Positions 25,862 to 34,148 of a stretch of 64,000 nucleotides of DNA are shown piece after piece; position 1 is the first letter of the stretch, and each line of letters begins with the position of its first letter. The stretch is from assembly GCF_016757735.1 (NCBI RefSeq), contig NZ_CP068439.1, positions 1,426,001 to 1,490,000 of the forward strand, given 5' to 3'. Source of the stretch: Aequorivita iocasae. GTDB taxonomy: Bacteria; Bacteroidota; Bacteroidia; Flavobacteriales; Flavobacteriaceae. Under the pieces are notes generated by a model. It was not told where the DNA came from. It did no database searches and was given only the letters and a program-made list of their open reading frames with translations. The position numbers and the translations under genes are program-made.

Positions 25862-27397
25862 ATGAAAAATATACTTAAATATACATTCGCGGTTTTGGCC
25901 GTGGGCTTTGTAAGCTGCGAACCAGAATTTGATAGCCCTGTAACAGACGATGGTTTTTACAGTAGCGGAAGTGCGGACTTTTCAAAATATGTTTCTGTTG
26001 GAAACTCTTTGACTGCAGGTTATGCAGATGGAGCTTTATATATTACTGGACAAAATAATAGCTATCCCAATATTATGGCGCAGCAGTTTTCCTTTGTTGG
26101 AGGAGGTGATTTTACACAACCATTAATGAATGATAACCTGGGAGGGTTATTGTTGGGAGGATCTCAAATAGCTGAAAACAGATTTGTATTGGCTGTGGGT
26201 CCCAATGGCAATCCCGGCCCTGTTCGTTTGGACGGAATGCCAACCACTGATGTTTCAAATAAATTAAGTGGTTCGTTCAACAATATGGGTGTTCCCGGAG
26301 CCAAGAGTTTTCACTTGGTAGCTCCTGGATATGGAAACGTTGCTGGAGTGCCAACAGGTGCTGCCAATCCTTATTTTGCCCGTTTTGCAAGTAGTGAAAG
26401 TGCTACTGTAATAGGCGATGCTGCGGCTCAAAACGCCACTTTTTTTACACTTTGGATAGGAAACAATGACATTTTAAGCTATGCTACCTCCGGAGGAGCT
26501 GGAGTTGATCAAACAGGAAATCTTGATCCCACATCATATGGGTCAAATGATATCACCGATCCAAATGTGTTTGCTGCCGTTTATAGCCAGCAAGTAGATG
26601 CTTTAACTGCAAACGGCGCAAAAGGTGTATTAGTAAACATTCCTGAGGTAACATCTATACCCTATTTCACCACTGTTCCTACAAATGCAATACCTTTAGA
26701 TGCTGCTACTGCGGCACAGTTAAATGCACAATTCGCAGCGTATAACAACCAAATATTACCAGGATTGGTTGGTATTGGTCTTATCTCTGCGGAAGAAGCT
26801 GCTTTGCGTATGATTAATTTTTCGGCAAGCTTAAATAACTTTCCGATAATGACCGATGACGATCTAACAGACATTACAACTGTCTTGCAAGGGCCTCCTT
26901 TTAATTTACCAGCCCAATTGGCGGCATTATTAGGACAATTGCGCCAAGTGAATGCTAATGACCTTATAGTATTGCCCGCCTCCTCGGTTTTGGGCTCAAC
27001 GCCAGATCCCAACAACCCGCAAGGAGTAATAGGGGTATCTATACCTTTAACAGATCAATATGTTTTAGCGGCTTCAGAACAAGCACGCGTTACCGCTGCC
27101 AGCACTGCATATAATGCAACAATACAGGCCTTGGCTGGAGCTAAAAATCTAGCGTTTGTGGATGCCAAAGCTGCGCTATCACGTGTTGCAAATGGTGGAA
27201 TTGTTTATGATGGAGGTCTTCTTACTTCACAATTCGTAACCGGGGGCGCTTTTTCTTTGGATGGAGTTCATCCAACGCCAAGAGGATATGCTTATACCGC
27301 AAACTTAATTATTCAGGCAATAAATGATACCTATGATGCCACCATTCCAAAGGTGCATATTGGTAATTATGGCACGGTTACGGTTACAAATAACTAA
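25862..27397 (+). CDS. SGNH/GDSL-family hydrolase lipoprotein
   Basis: The ATG at 25862 gives 511 residues with a lipoprotein signal (MKNILKYTFAVLAVGFVSC, cysteine at 19). SGNH blocks are visible: VSVGNSLTAGYADG (block I serine in the GNSLT form of GDSL), a glycine in the NNMGVPGA segment (block II), TLWIGNNDIL (block III Asn) and SLDGVHPTPRGYAY near the C terminus (block V Asp and His). The enzyme is probably an esterase or lipase at the outer membrane. The preceding FadL-type gene points to uptake of released fatty acids. A strong terminator follows the stop codon. Confidence 0.9.
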   Translation: MKNILKYTFAVLAVGFVSCEPEFDSPVTDDGFYSSGSADFSKYVSVGNSLTAGYADGALYITGQNNSYPNIMAQQFSFVGGGDFTQPLMNDNLGGLLLGGSQIAENRFVLAVGPNGNPGPVRLDGMPTTDVSNKLSGSFNNMGVPGAKSFHLVAPGYGNVAGVPTGAANPYFARFASSESATVIGDAAAQNATFFTLWIGNNDILSYATSGGAGVDQTGNLDPTSYGSNDITDPNVFAAVYSQQVDALTANGAKGVLVNIPEVTSIPYFTTVPTNAIPLDAATAAQLNAQFAAYNNQILPGLVGIGLISAEEAALRMINFSASLNNFPIMTDDDLTDITTVLQGPPFNLPAQLAALLGQLRQVNANDLIVLPASSVLGSTPDPNNPQGVIGVSIPLTDQYVLAASEQARVTAASTAYNATIQALAGAKNLAFVDAKAALSRVANGGIVYDGGLLTSQFVTGGAFSLDGVHPTPRGYAYTANLIIQAINDTYDATIPKVHIGNYGTVTVTNN

Positions 27398-27421
27398 GTA
27401 CGTAGATTTACTTTATTAAGA

Positions 27422-27448
27422 AAGCCGCCCCATATGGGCGGTTTTTTT
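27422..27448 (+). terminator. Terminator after the SGNH hydrolase gene
   Basis: CCGCCC at 27425-27430 pairs with GGGCGG at 27436-27441 around a CATAT loop, followed by seven T residues. Confidence 0.9.
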
Positions 27449-27478
27449 ATCTTTAAATTCAACTTAAACCTCACAAAA

Positions 27479-27820
27479 ATGAAATTAATAGTTAAATTAC
27501 TTCTTACGGCCCTAGCGGTTGTGGTTTTATCAAAAATCTTGCCTGGTGTAGCCGTTGAAGGCTATGGTTCGGCGATTATAGTTGCTATTGTAATTGCGCT
27601 CTTAAGATTAATAGTGAAACCTATTTTGGTGTTGCTAACGTTGCCAATAACCATCGTAACATTTGGGCTATTCCTTCTCATAATCAATGCCATTATTATT
27701 CTTATTGCTGATTATTTCGTGGGGGGTTTTGCGGTCTCTACAATTTGGTGGGCACTCCTTTTCAGTTTATTGCTTTCGCTTTTTCAATCCATACTTTTTT
27801 CGCTTATAAAAGAAGATTAG
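27479..27820 (+). CDS. Small membrane protein of the phage-holin 4 superfamily
   Basis: The ATG at 27479 gives 113 residues; a frame opening earlier at 27434 lies inside the terminator hairpin and is rejected. Nearly the whole chain is hydrophobic, with about four membrane segments (LIVKLLLTALAVVVLSKILP, SAIIVAIVIALLRLIV, VLLTLPITIVTFGLFLLIIN, WWALLFSLLLSLFQSILF). The internal LRLIVKPILVLLTLPITIVT stretch is characteristic of the family annotated as phage holin family protein, which is common in non-phage contexts. No lysis gene is nearby, so a housekeeping membrane role is more likely than phage lysis. Confidence 0.8.
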   Translation: MKLIVKLLLTALAVVVLSKILPGVAVEGYGSAIIVAIVIALLRLIVKPILVLLTLPITIVTFGLFLLIINAIIILIADYFVGGFAVSTIWWALLFSLLLSLFQSILFSLIKED

Positions 27821-27848
27821 CAAATTGCTGAACAACAGTTTGTAAATG

Positions 27849-27880
27849 TTTGTTGGGTTGTGCAAAAAGCCGTACTTTTG
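27849..27880 (+). promoter_or_regulatory. Candidate promoter for trigger factor
   Basis: TTTG at 27849-27852 and TACTTTTG at 27873-27880, spaced 20 bases, match the Bacteroidota consensus closely. The trigger factor start codon is 25 bases downstream. Confidence 0.7.
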
Positions 27881-27905
27881 CAACCCGAAATTCAGAAGAG
27901 AAAAA

Positions 27906-29225
27906 ATGAACATTACAAAAAAAGACATTGATAAACTGAACGCTGTGCTTACGGTGGAGGTTTCAAAAGACGATTATTCAGGCAAAGTTGAAAAAGTGCT
28001 GAACGATTATCGCAAAAACGCCAATATTCCTGGATTCAGAAAAGGGCACGTGCCAATGGGAATGGTAAAAAAGCAATACGGTAAAGCAGTTTTGGTAGAA
28101 GAGGTAAATAAACTCTTGCAAGATGCACTCCACAAATTCCTCAACGAGGAAAAATTGGACGTGCTTGGAAATCCACTTCCGAAGAATGAAGCGGAAATCA
28201 ATTGGGATGCAGATGATTATTCCTTTGAATTTGAATTGGGCCTTGCGCCAAAGTTCGAGGTGGATGTAAAGGGCAAAGAGGTGGTTCACTACAAAATCAT
28301 CGCAGATGATGAAATGCTGAACAACCAGGTAAAAACCATCCGCAAGCAATACGGAAAATTGATTTCAAAAAAAGAAGTTGAAAAAGGCGATGAAATCACC
28401 GGAACCTTTACTTCAACTGAAAAAGACATTGAAAAGAAAACAACCCTTTCAACCGAAGAAATTGCTGGTAAAAAGCAATTGGAAAGTCTACTTGGCGCAA
28501 AAGTGGGCGATACAGTTATTTTGAAAACAAAAGGAATGTTTGCCGATGACCACGACAACCAAAAATATTTAGGCGTTTCGCATGACGATGCCCACGGTTT
28601 GGACATTGAGGTTTCCTTCAAAATTGAAGAAGTGAACAAACGTGAAATGGCAGAACTGAACCAGGAATTGTTTGACAAACTGTTTGGTGAAGGCGTAGTT
28701 ACTTCCGAAGCGGAATTGAAAGCAAAAATAAAGGAAGATGCCGAAGGGCAATTTGCACAGCAAAGCGACCAAAAGCTACTGAACGATGTTGTGGAATCAT
28801 TGATTGAAAATACAAAATTCGATCTTCCGAAAAAATTTTTACAACGCTGGATTGCAATGACGGGCGAAAAAAGACTTTCTGAGGAAGATGCAAAAGCCGA
28901 ATACGAGCGAAGCGAAAAAGGACTTCGCTACCAATTGATCGAAGGAAAACTTAGAGCGGAGAACAATCTGCAAGTAACTTTTGAAGAGTTGAAAGACCAT
29001 TCAAAAAATATGATAAAAGCGCAAATGGCTCAATTTGGACAAACCGATCCAAAGGAAGAAGAGTTGGAATCAATTGCTGCACGTATTCTTTCAAACAAAG
29101 AAGAAGTGGAACGTTTGAGCGAACAATTGAACACTGCAAAATTGCTAAATTTCTTTAAGGAAAATGCAAAATTGAAGACCAAAGAGGTTACTTATGATAA
29201 ATTCATTAAGGAAGCCTACGCATAA
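27906..29225 (+). CDS. tig: Trigger factor
   Basis: The ATG at 27906, just after the promoter, gives 439 residues. The N-terminal ribosome-binding domain carries the signature GFRKGHVP at 43-50, which docks on ribosomal protein uL23. A middle segment (about 155-240) corresponds to the FKBP-like domain but is diverged, and the C-terminal chaperone arms follow (about 250-439, rich in Glu and Lys). It binds nascent chains as they leave the ribosome. It precedes clpP and clpX, the gene order common in bacteria, although a terminator separates it from clpP here. Confidence 0.95.
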   Translation: MNITKKDIDKLNAVLTVEVSKDDYSGKVEKVLNDYRKNANIPGFRKGHVPMGMVKKQYGKAVLVEEVNKLLQDALHKFLNEEKLDVLGNPLPKNEAEINWDADDYSFEFELGLAPKFEVDVKGKEVVHYKIIADDEMLNNQVKTIRKQYGKLISKKEVEKGDEITGTFTSTEKDIEKKTTLSTEEIAGKKQLESLLGAKVGDTVILKTKGMFADDHDNQKYLGVSHDDAHGLDIEVSFKIEEVNKREMAELNQELFDKLFGEGVVTSEAELKAKIKEDAEGQFAQQSDQKLLNDVVESLIENTKFDLPKKFLQRWIAMTGEKRLSEEDAKAEYERSEKGLRYQLIEGKLRAENNLQVTFEELKDHSKNMIKAQMAQFGQTDPKEEELESIAARILSNKEEVERLSEQLNTAKLLNFFKENAKLKTKEVTYDKFIKEAYA

Positions 29226-29249
29226 TTCAGCGAAGAAATAGTTATCTTT

Positions 29250-29282
29250 AGGCGTTGAATTATTTAATTTAACGCCTTTTTG
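29250..29282 (+). terminator. Terminator after trigger factor
   Basis: AGGCGTT at 29250-29256 pairs with AACGCCT at 29271-29277 and is followed by a T run; it separates tig from clpP. Confidence 0.75.
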
Positions 29283-29335
29283 ATTTAAACCTTTTCCTGT
29301 TCAGGAAAGTAAATTTATAATACGAACAAACATTT

Positions 29336-30010
29336 ATGAACTACAGTAACGAATTCAGAAACTTTGCTATAAAAGATCAAGGCATCAACAATATGTACTA
29401 CGACAAAATAATAAGTAGTATGTACCCGACTAACTTGACACCAAATATTATTGAAGAACGCCAAATGAACGCCGTGGCGATGGATGTTTTTTCACGTCTA
29501 ATGATGGACCGGATCATTTTCCTTGGCACCGGAATCAACGACCAAGTTGCAAATATTGTACAGGCACAATTACTCTTTTTGGCAAGTACAGACGCAGCGC
29601 GTGACATTCAAATTTACATAAATTCTCCCGGAGGAAGTGTTTATGCAGGCTTGGGAATTTATGATACCATGCAATTTATTAAACCAGACGTAGCAACTAT
29701 ATGTACGGGAATGGCAGCCTCAATGGCAGCTGTGCTGCTTTGTGCTGGTGAAAAAGGAAAGCGAAGCGGTTTAACACACTCTCGGGTTATGATTCATCAA
29801 CCTTTGGGCGGCGCGCAGGGACAAGCGAGCGATATTGAAATTACCGCCCGTGAAATAATTACCTTAAAAGAAGAACTTTATAAAATCATTGCCAAACACA
29901 CGGGACAAACCTATGAAAAAGTATATGATGACAGCGATCGCGATTATTGGATGAAAGCCGATAAAGCTTTGGAATACGGTATGATTGATGAAATATTGAC
30001 ACGAAGCTAA
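29336..30010 (+). CDS. clpP: ATP-dependent Clp protease proteolytic subunit
   Basis: A 224-residue serine peptidase. The catalytic triad reads S129 in TGMAASMAAVLL, H154 in SRVMIHQPLGG and D203 in DSDRDYWMKA. The NSPGG oxyanion loop is at 96-100. The N terminus is about 20-25 residues longer than E. coli mature ClpP and may be processed. It forms the double heptameric chamber of the ClpXP protease in the cytosol. clpX follows after 27 bases, in the same unit. Confidence 0.97.
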   Translation: MNYSNEFRNFAIKDQGINNMYYDKIISSMYPTNLTPNIIEERQMNAVAMDVFSRLMMDRIIFLGTGINDQVANIVQAQLLFLASTDAARDIQIYINSPGGSVYAGLGIYDTMQFIKPDVATICTGMAASMAAVLLCAGEKGKRSGLTHSRVMIHQPLGGAQGQASDIEITAREIITLKEELYKIIAKHTGQTYEKVYDDSDRDYWMKADKALEYGMIDEILTRS

Positions 30011-30037
30011 AAAACAGATTTTTTGAAAAAAGATAAT

Positions 30038-31270
30038 ATGTCGAAAGAAGATTTAGAATGTTCCTTTTGTGGCCGCAAAAAGTCGGAAACCAATTTGCTC
30101 ATTGCAGGTTTGGATGCCCACATTTGCGACCGTTGTATTGAACAGGCCCACGGAATTGTAGTTGAAGAGGCGTTGCATTCAGGAAACACAGATCTTTCCA
30201 AAGATTTAATGCTGAAAAAACCAAAACTTATTAATGCGTTTTTGGACGAATATGTAATAGGGCAGGAACACACAAAAAAAGTAATGTCGGTTGCTGTTTA
30301 TAATCACTACAAGCGATTGTTACAGCCAAAGAGTGATGACGATATTGAAATACAGAAAAGTAATATCATCATTGTCGGACAAACCGGAACCGGGAAAACC
30401 TTGATTGCAAAAACCATTGCCCGAATGTTGAACGTTCCCTTGGCCATTGTTGACGCTACGGTTTTAACCGAGGCTGGTTACGTGGGCGAGGATGTGGAAA
30501 GTATTTTAACTCGTTTGCTCCAAGCTGCAGATTACAACCTCGAAAAAGCTGAAAACGGAATAGTTTTTATTGATGAAATTGATAAAATTGCCCGTAAAAG
30601 CGACAATCCATCAATCACCCGCGATGTGAGTGGTGAAGGCGTTCAGCAGGCGTTATTGAAACTTTTGGAAGGAACTACAGTAAACGTGCCGCCAAAGGGA
30701 GGCCGAAAACATCCGGACCAAAAATTTATTGAAGTAAATACTGAAAACATTCTTTTCATTGCGGGCGGCGCCTTTGATGGCATCGAGCGTCATATTTCAA
30801 AAAGATTGAATATGCAGGCTGTTGGTTTTTCAGCTTCGGTAAAGGAAAATCAGATGGAAAAAGATAATATGCTTCGCTATATTATTCCGAAGGATTTGAA
30901 AGATTTTGGATTGATTCCTGAAATAATTGGTCGACTTCCTGTTTTAACTTATATGAATCCGTTGGATAAGGAAACACTTCGCGCCATTCTTACCGAACCC
31001 AAAAACGCCATTATAAAACAGTACAAAAAACTGTTTGAAATGGACGGAATTGATTTTGTTATTACGGAAGAAGCTTTAGACTTTATTGTCGAGCAAGCAA
31101 TTGAATACAAACTTGGCGCACGCGGACTTCGGTCGCTTTGCGAAGCAGTTTTAACGGATGCGATGTACGATTTGCCCGGGACTGACGAAACAAAACTTCA
31201 CGTAACAAAAGAGTATGCCGAAGAGAAGCTGAGTAAATCAACTATCAAAAAATTGAAGGCGGTTTCATAA
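30038..31270 (+). CDS. clpX: ATP-dependent Clp protease ATP-binding subunit ClpX
   Basis: The ATG at 30038 gives 410 residues; a TTG five codons earlier is in frame but unnecessary. The N-terminal zinc-binding domain ([10 protein letters not shown] then HICDRC) recognises substrates and adaptors. The AAA+ domain has Walker A GQTGTGKT, Walker [12 protein letters not shown], and pore-loop and sensor regions ([10 protein letters not shown]). It unfolds tagged proteins and feeds them to ClpP. Length and motifs are normal. A strong terminator follows. Confidence 0.97.
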   Translation: MSKEDLECSFCGRKKSETNLLIAGLDAHICDRCIEQAHGIVVEEALHSGNTDLSKDLMLKKPKLINAFLDEYVIGQEHTKKVMSVAVYNHYKRLLQPKSDDDIEIQKSNIIIVGQTGTGKTLIAKTIARMLNVPLAIVDATVLTEAGYVGEDVESILTRLLQAADYNLEKAENGIVFIDEIDKIARKSDNPSITRDVSGEGVQQALLKLLEGTTVNVPPKGGRKHPDQKFIEVNTENILFIAGGAFDGIERHISKRLNMQAVGFSASVKENQMEKDNMLRYIIPKDLKDFGLIPEIIGRLPVLTYMNPLDKETLRAILTEPKNAIIKQYKKLFEMDGIDFVITEEALDFIVEQAIEYKLGARGLRSLCEAVLTDAMYDLPGTDETKLHVTKEYAEEKLSKSTIKKLKAVS

Positions 31271-31293
31271 AATTCCATAGAATTCATAAAAAC

Positions 31294-31322
31294 AAAAGCC
31301 CCGATTTTATCGGGGCTTTTTT
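31294..31322. terminator. Terminator after clpX
   Basis: AAAAGCCCCGA at 31294-31304 pairs with TCGGGGCTTTT at 31310-31320 around a 5-base loop. A-rich and T-rich flanks make it usable from both strands, serving clpX and the convergent small lipoprotein gene. Confidence 0.9.
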
Positions 31323-31348
31323 ATACTTACTAATTCAATCCTAATCCC

Positions 31349-31531
31349 CTACGGAGTAGCGAGCAAAGATTTATTCTTATTGTAAAGAATTTTATTATGC
31401 ATTTGCTCCTTTTTGCTTTTTAAGTTATAACCTGCAACCTCACTATCTTTTTTAACTGAGGTAGTTGACGCACATGACGAAAACAAAACGGTAAAAACTA
31501 AAAAGCAAACTATGTATAAAAAATGTTTCAT
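31349..31531 (-). CDS. Small lipoprotein of unknown function
   Basis: The ATG at 31531 gives a 60-residue protein; the longer frame from 31639 adds 36 residues that hide the signal. It has a clear lipoprotein signal (MKHFLYIVCFLVFTVLFSSC, cysteine at 20) and a 40-residue polar tail rich in Lys, Asn and Ser (KKDSEVAGYNLKSKKEQMHN). No family was recognised. It lies downstream of the GH3-family gene on the same strand, with a 174-bp gap, and converges on clpX. Confidence 0.65.
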   Translation of the reverse strand: MKHFLYIVCFLVFTVLFSSCASTTSVKKDSEVAGYNLKSKKEQMHNKILYNKNKSLLATP

Positions 31532-31705
31532 ATTGAGAATCAATGATTTTGATGCTCCAAAAGTACATTGGGAGTTATGCATCCACAAAAGTTTTAGTTG
31601 AAGTTGCAGGGATATTCGTTGAAATACATCCACCTCCAAAATGAATCGATAAAGTGCTTAAAACACCCGTTTTACAACACGTTCAGAAGGTAGGTTTTAT
31701 TTGAA

Positions 31706-33232
31706 TTAGGATTGAAAATCGCCGTTTAAGCGTAAAAGTTCCTCCAAATAATCACGTGTATTGGAAAGCCGTGGAACTTTATGCTGCCCACCAAGTTTGT
31801 TTTTCTCCTTTAGCCAATCATAGAAAAGACGTTTTCGGGCGTGATGGATTTTTGGGGCGTTAAGGGTAGTATTATTGAAACGTTTGGCTTCATAGTCACT
31901 ATTTACTTCCTGTAAAGCAGCGTCCAAAAGTTTGGTGAAAGAGTTAAGATCAGCTGGTGGTGATTTAAATTCAATAATCCATTCGTGTGCTCCTTTTTCC
32001 TTTCCATTCATAAAAATAGGGGCGGCGGTATAATCCACAATTTCTGCCTTTGTAAGCTGAGAGACTTTTCGCAGTGCGCTTTCAGCGTTTTCTATAATTA
32101 ACTCTTCCCCAAAAACATTTATATGGTGTTTTGTTCTTCCCGTAACTTTTATTCGGTAGGGATCTGTGGAAGTAAACCGGACGGTGTCACCAATTTTGTA
32201 GCGCCAAAGCCCAGCATTTGTAGTGATTACAATGGCGTAGTTTTTACCTTCTTCCACCTCACTCAACGGAATTACCTTTTCATTGGGGGTGCCGTAAGTA
32301 TCCATTGGAATGAATTCATAAAAAATTCCATAATCCAGCATCAACAGCAGTTCCTTGTTTTCGTTTCTGTCTTGGATTGCAAAAAAGCCTTCAGAAGCAT
32401 TATAGATTTCATAATATCTAAAATCACTTTTGGGTAATAATTTATTGTATTGGTCTATGTAAGGATCAAAATTTACACCGCCGTGAAAATAAACTTCCAG
32501 GTTAGGCCAAACTTCAAAAAGATTATTTCTGCCGGTGGTTTCCATCACTTGATTTAACAAAACGAGCATCCAAGATGGCACGCCCGCTAAGCTGGTTACG
32601 TTTTCTTTGATGGTTTCGTTTACTATTGCTTGCATTTTAGTCTCCCAGTCGCCCATTAATGAAACTTCGTTGCTGGGCGTACTGCTGAATTCTGCCCAAA
32701 AAGGCATATTGTCTATCAAGATTGCGGAAAGATCCCCGAACACAGTTCCATTTTCTTGATATAATTGCTTGCTGCCCCCAAGGCGAAGGCTTTTCCCCAA
32801 AAATAACTGTGCATTTGGGTTGTTGTTTAGATACATGCAGAGTAAATCCTTACTTGCTGCGTAGTGACAGTTTTCCAACGAATCACTGGTAACGGGTATA
32901 AATTTACTTTTGGCGTTAGTGGTGCCACTGGATTTTGCGAACCATTTTATGGGCGTAGGCCAAAAAATATTGCTCTCGCCACATCTGGCACGCTCAATTC
33001 TGGCTTCGTTCTCTTCATACGTGGTAACGGGTACTCTTTCAGAAAATTCGCGATAGGTTTTTATTGATGAAAAATCATACTCCCGGCCAATTTCGGTATG
33101 CTTTGCTTTCTGAAGTAAATTGAAAAGTAATTCTTCCTGAACTTCAATAGGATACTTCAAAAAAAGGTCTATTTGATGAAATCTTTTTTTAAGAAACCAA
33201 GAAGCAATGGAATTTACAATGGGGATTGGCAT
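31706..33232 (-). CDS. GH3 auxin-responsive-promoter family protein
   Basis: A 508-residue protein of the GH3 branch of the adenylate-forming (ANL) superfamily. Recognisable motifs are the phosphate loop WFAKSSGTTNAKSKFIPVT (about 109-127), YNASEGFFAIQ for the adenine site, and LWRYKIGDTVRF followed by KVTGRTKHHINVFGEEL for the hinge and C-terminal lid. Plant GH3 proteins join amino acids to acyl hormones such as jasmonate or auxin. Bacterial members of this length are common in Bacteroidota, but their acyl and amine substrates are not known to me. No partner gene nearby explains the substrate. Confidence 0.9.
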   Translation of the reverse strand: MPIPIVNSIASWFLKKRFHQIDLFLKYPIEVQEELLFNLLQKAKHTEIGREYDFSSIKTYREFSERVPVTTYEENEARIERARCGESNIFWPTPIKWFAKSSGTTNAKSKFIPVTSDSLENCHYAASKDLLCMYLNNNPNAQLFLGKSLRLGGSKQLYQENGTVFGDLSAILIDNMPFWAEFSSTPSNEVSLMGDWETKMQAIVNETIKENVTSLAGVPSWMLVLLNQVMETTGRNNLFEVWPNLEVYFHGGVNFDPYIDQYNKLLPKSDFRYYEIYNASEGFFAIQDRNENKELLLMLDYGIFYEFIPMDTYGTPNEKVIPLSEVEEGKNYAIVITTNAGLWRYKIGDTVRFTSTDPYRIKVTGRTKHHINVFGEELIIENAESALRKVSQLTKAEIVDYTAAPIFMNGKEKGAHEWIIEFKSPPADLNSFTKLLDAALQEVNSDYEAKRFNNTTLNAPKIHHARKRLFYDWLKEKNKLGGQHKVPRLSNTRDYLEELLRLNGDFQS

Positions 33233-33353
33233 GTTTTTCTGCTATCTTTATGCTATAAAAATAACGATTTTATAATTACGATTTTCGCTTTTTTGAAGTG
33301 ATGTTTCCATAGCGTTTCTTTAGAAAAATTGACGTCTAAATATTTTTGAATAA

Positions 33354-34148
33354 ATGAATTACCAAGGAGTGCTTACCAAAATGCAGACTGAGAATGGTTC
33401 GCCCATTCAATATTATTTGGTTTTTGAAAACGATTTTTTGCACATGAACCAGTTGCTGGATAAAAAAGTTTCTATCAATTTCCTGCGGTATCAATGCTTA
33501 AATTGTGGCCTTCAAAAGAAGATTTATAGACAGGGTTATTGTTATGATTGTTTTTATGAAATTCCACAAGCGGCAGATTGGGTCATTAACCCAGAGAAAA
33601 GCAAGGCGCATCTCAATATAGAAGACCGTGATTTAGAATTTGAAAAGCGAGTGCAGCTGCAGCCCCACGTAGTGTACCTTGCCAATAGTAGCAGTGTTAA
33701 AGTAGGGGTAACGCGCAAAAGCCAGATCCCTACCCGTTGGATAGACCAAGGCGCGCATGAGGCCATTGAGATTGTTGAAGTTCCAAATCGTTATTTGGCA
33801 GGGATTACCGAAGTGGCTTTAAAAAACCACGTGAGTGATAAAACCAACTGGAGAAGCATGTTAAAAAACGATGTGAAGGATGAAAATTTGGTGGAGTGGC
33901 GTAAAAGGCTAAAACAGTTTATCCCTGAAGATGCCGTGGAATATTATTTGGAAAACAATGCCGAAACAAACCTGCAGTTCCCGGTATTGAAATATCCCGA
34001 AAAACCAAAATCACTAAATCTTGAAAAAAATCCTTTCTATGAAGGAGTTTTAAAAGGTATAAAAGGGCAATATCTTATGTTTGAAGATCAAACCGTTTTC
34101 AATATTCGGGGAAATGAAGGATATGTAGTTTCCATAGCCGTGAATTAA
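33354..34148 (+). CDS. DUF2797 protein with a zinc-binding cysteine cluster
   Basis: A 264-residue protein. Residues about 45-65 contain four cysteines in the order YQCLNCGLQ then GYCYDCFYE, a likely zinc site. The second half has VVYLANSSSVKVGVTRKS, then TRWIDQGAHEAIEI and, 20 residues on, a conserved-looking glutamate in AGITEVALKNHV. This order (Y..., KVG-T, R, E) resembles the GIY-YIG nuclease core, as noted in the findings; that link is my inference. The function of DUF2797 is unknown. A TATTTTTG box ends only 5 bases before the ATG. The gene converges on the AsmA-like gene with a 4-bp overlap. Confidence 0.85.
   Translation: MNYQGVLTKMQTENGSPIQYYLVFENDFLHMNQLLDKKVSINFLRYQCLNCGLQKKIYRQGYCYDCFYEIPQAADWVINPEKSKAHLNIEDRDLEFEKRVQLQPHVVYLANSSSVKVGVTRKSQIPTRWIDQGAHEAIEIVEVPNRYLAGITEVALKNHVSDKTNWRSMLKNDVKDENLVEWRKRLKQFIPEDAVEYYLENNAETNLQFPVLKYPEKPKSLNLEKNPFYEGVLKGIKGQYLMFEDQTVFNIRGNEGYVVSIAVN

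Noticed and set aside
27434-27478. Upstream extension of the holin-like gene
   Set aside because: The extension would start inside a strong terminator hairpin; the internal ATG at 27479 starts directly at the first membrane segment.
27479-27820. Prophage remnant suggested by the holin-type protein
   Set aside because: No phage structural, lysis or integration gene is nearby, and the family is common in chromosomal housekeeping contexts.
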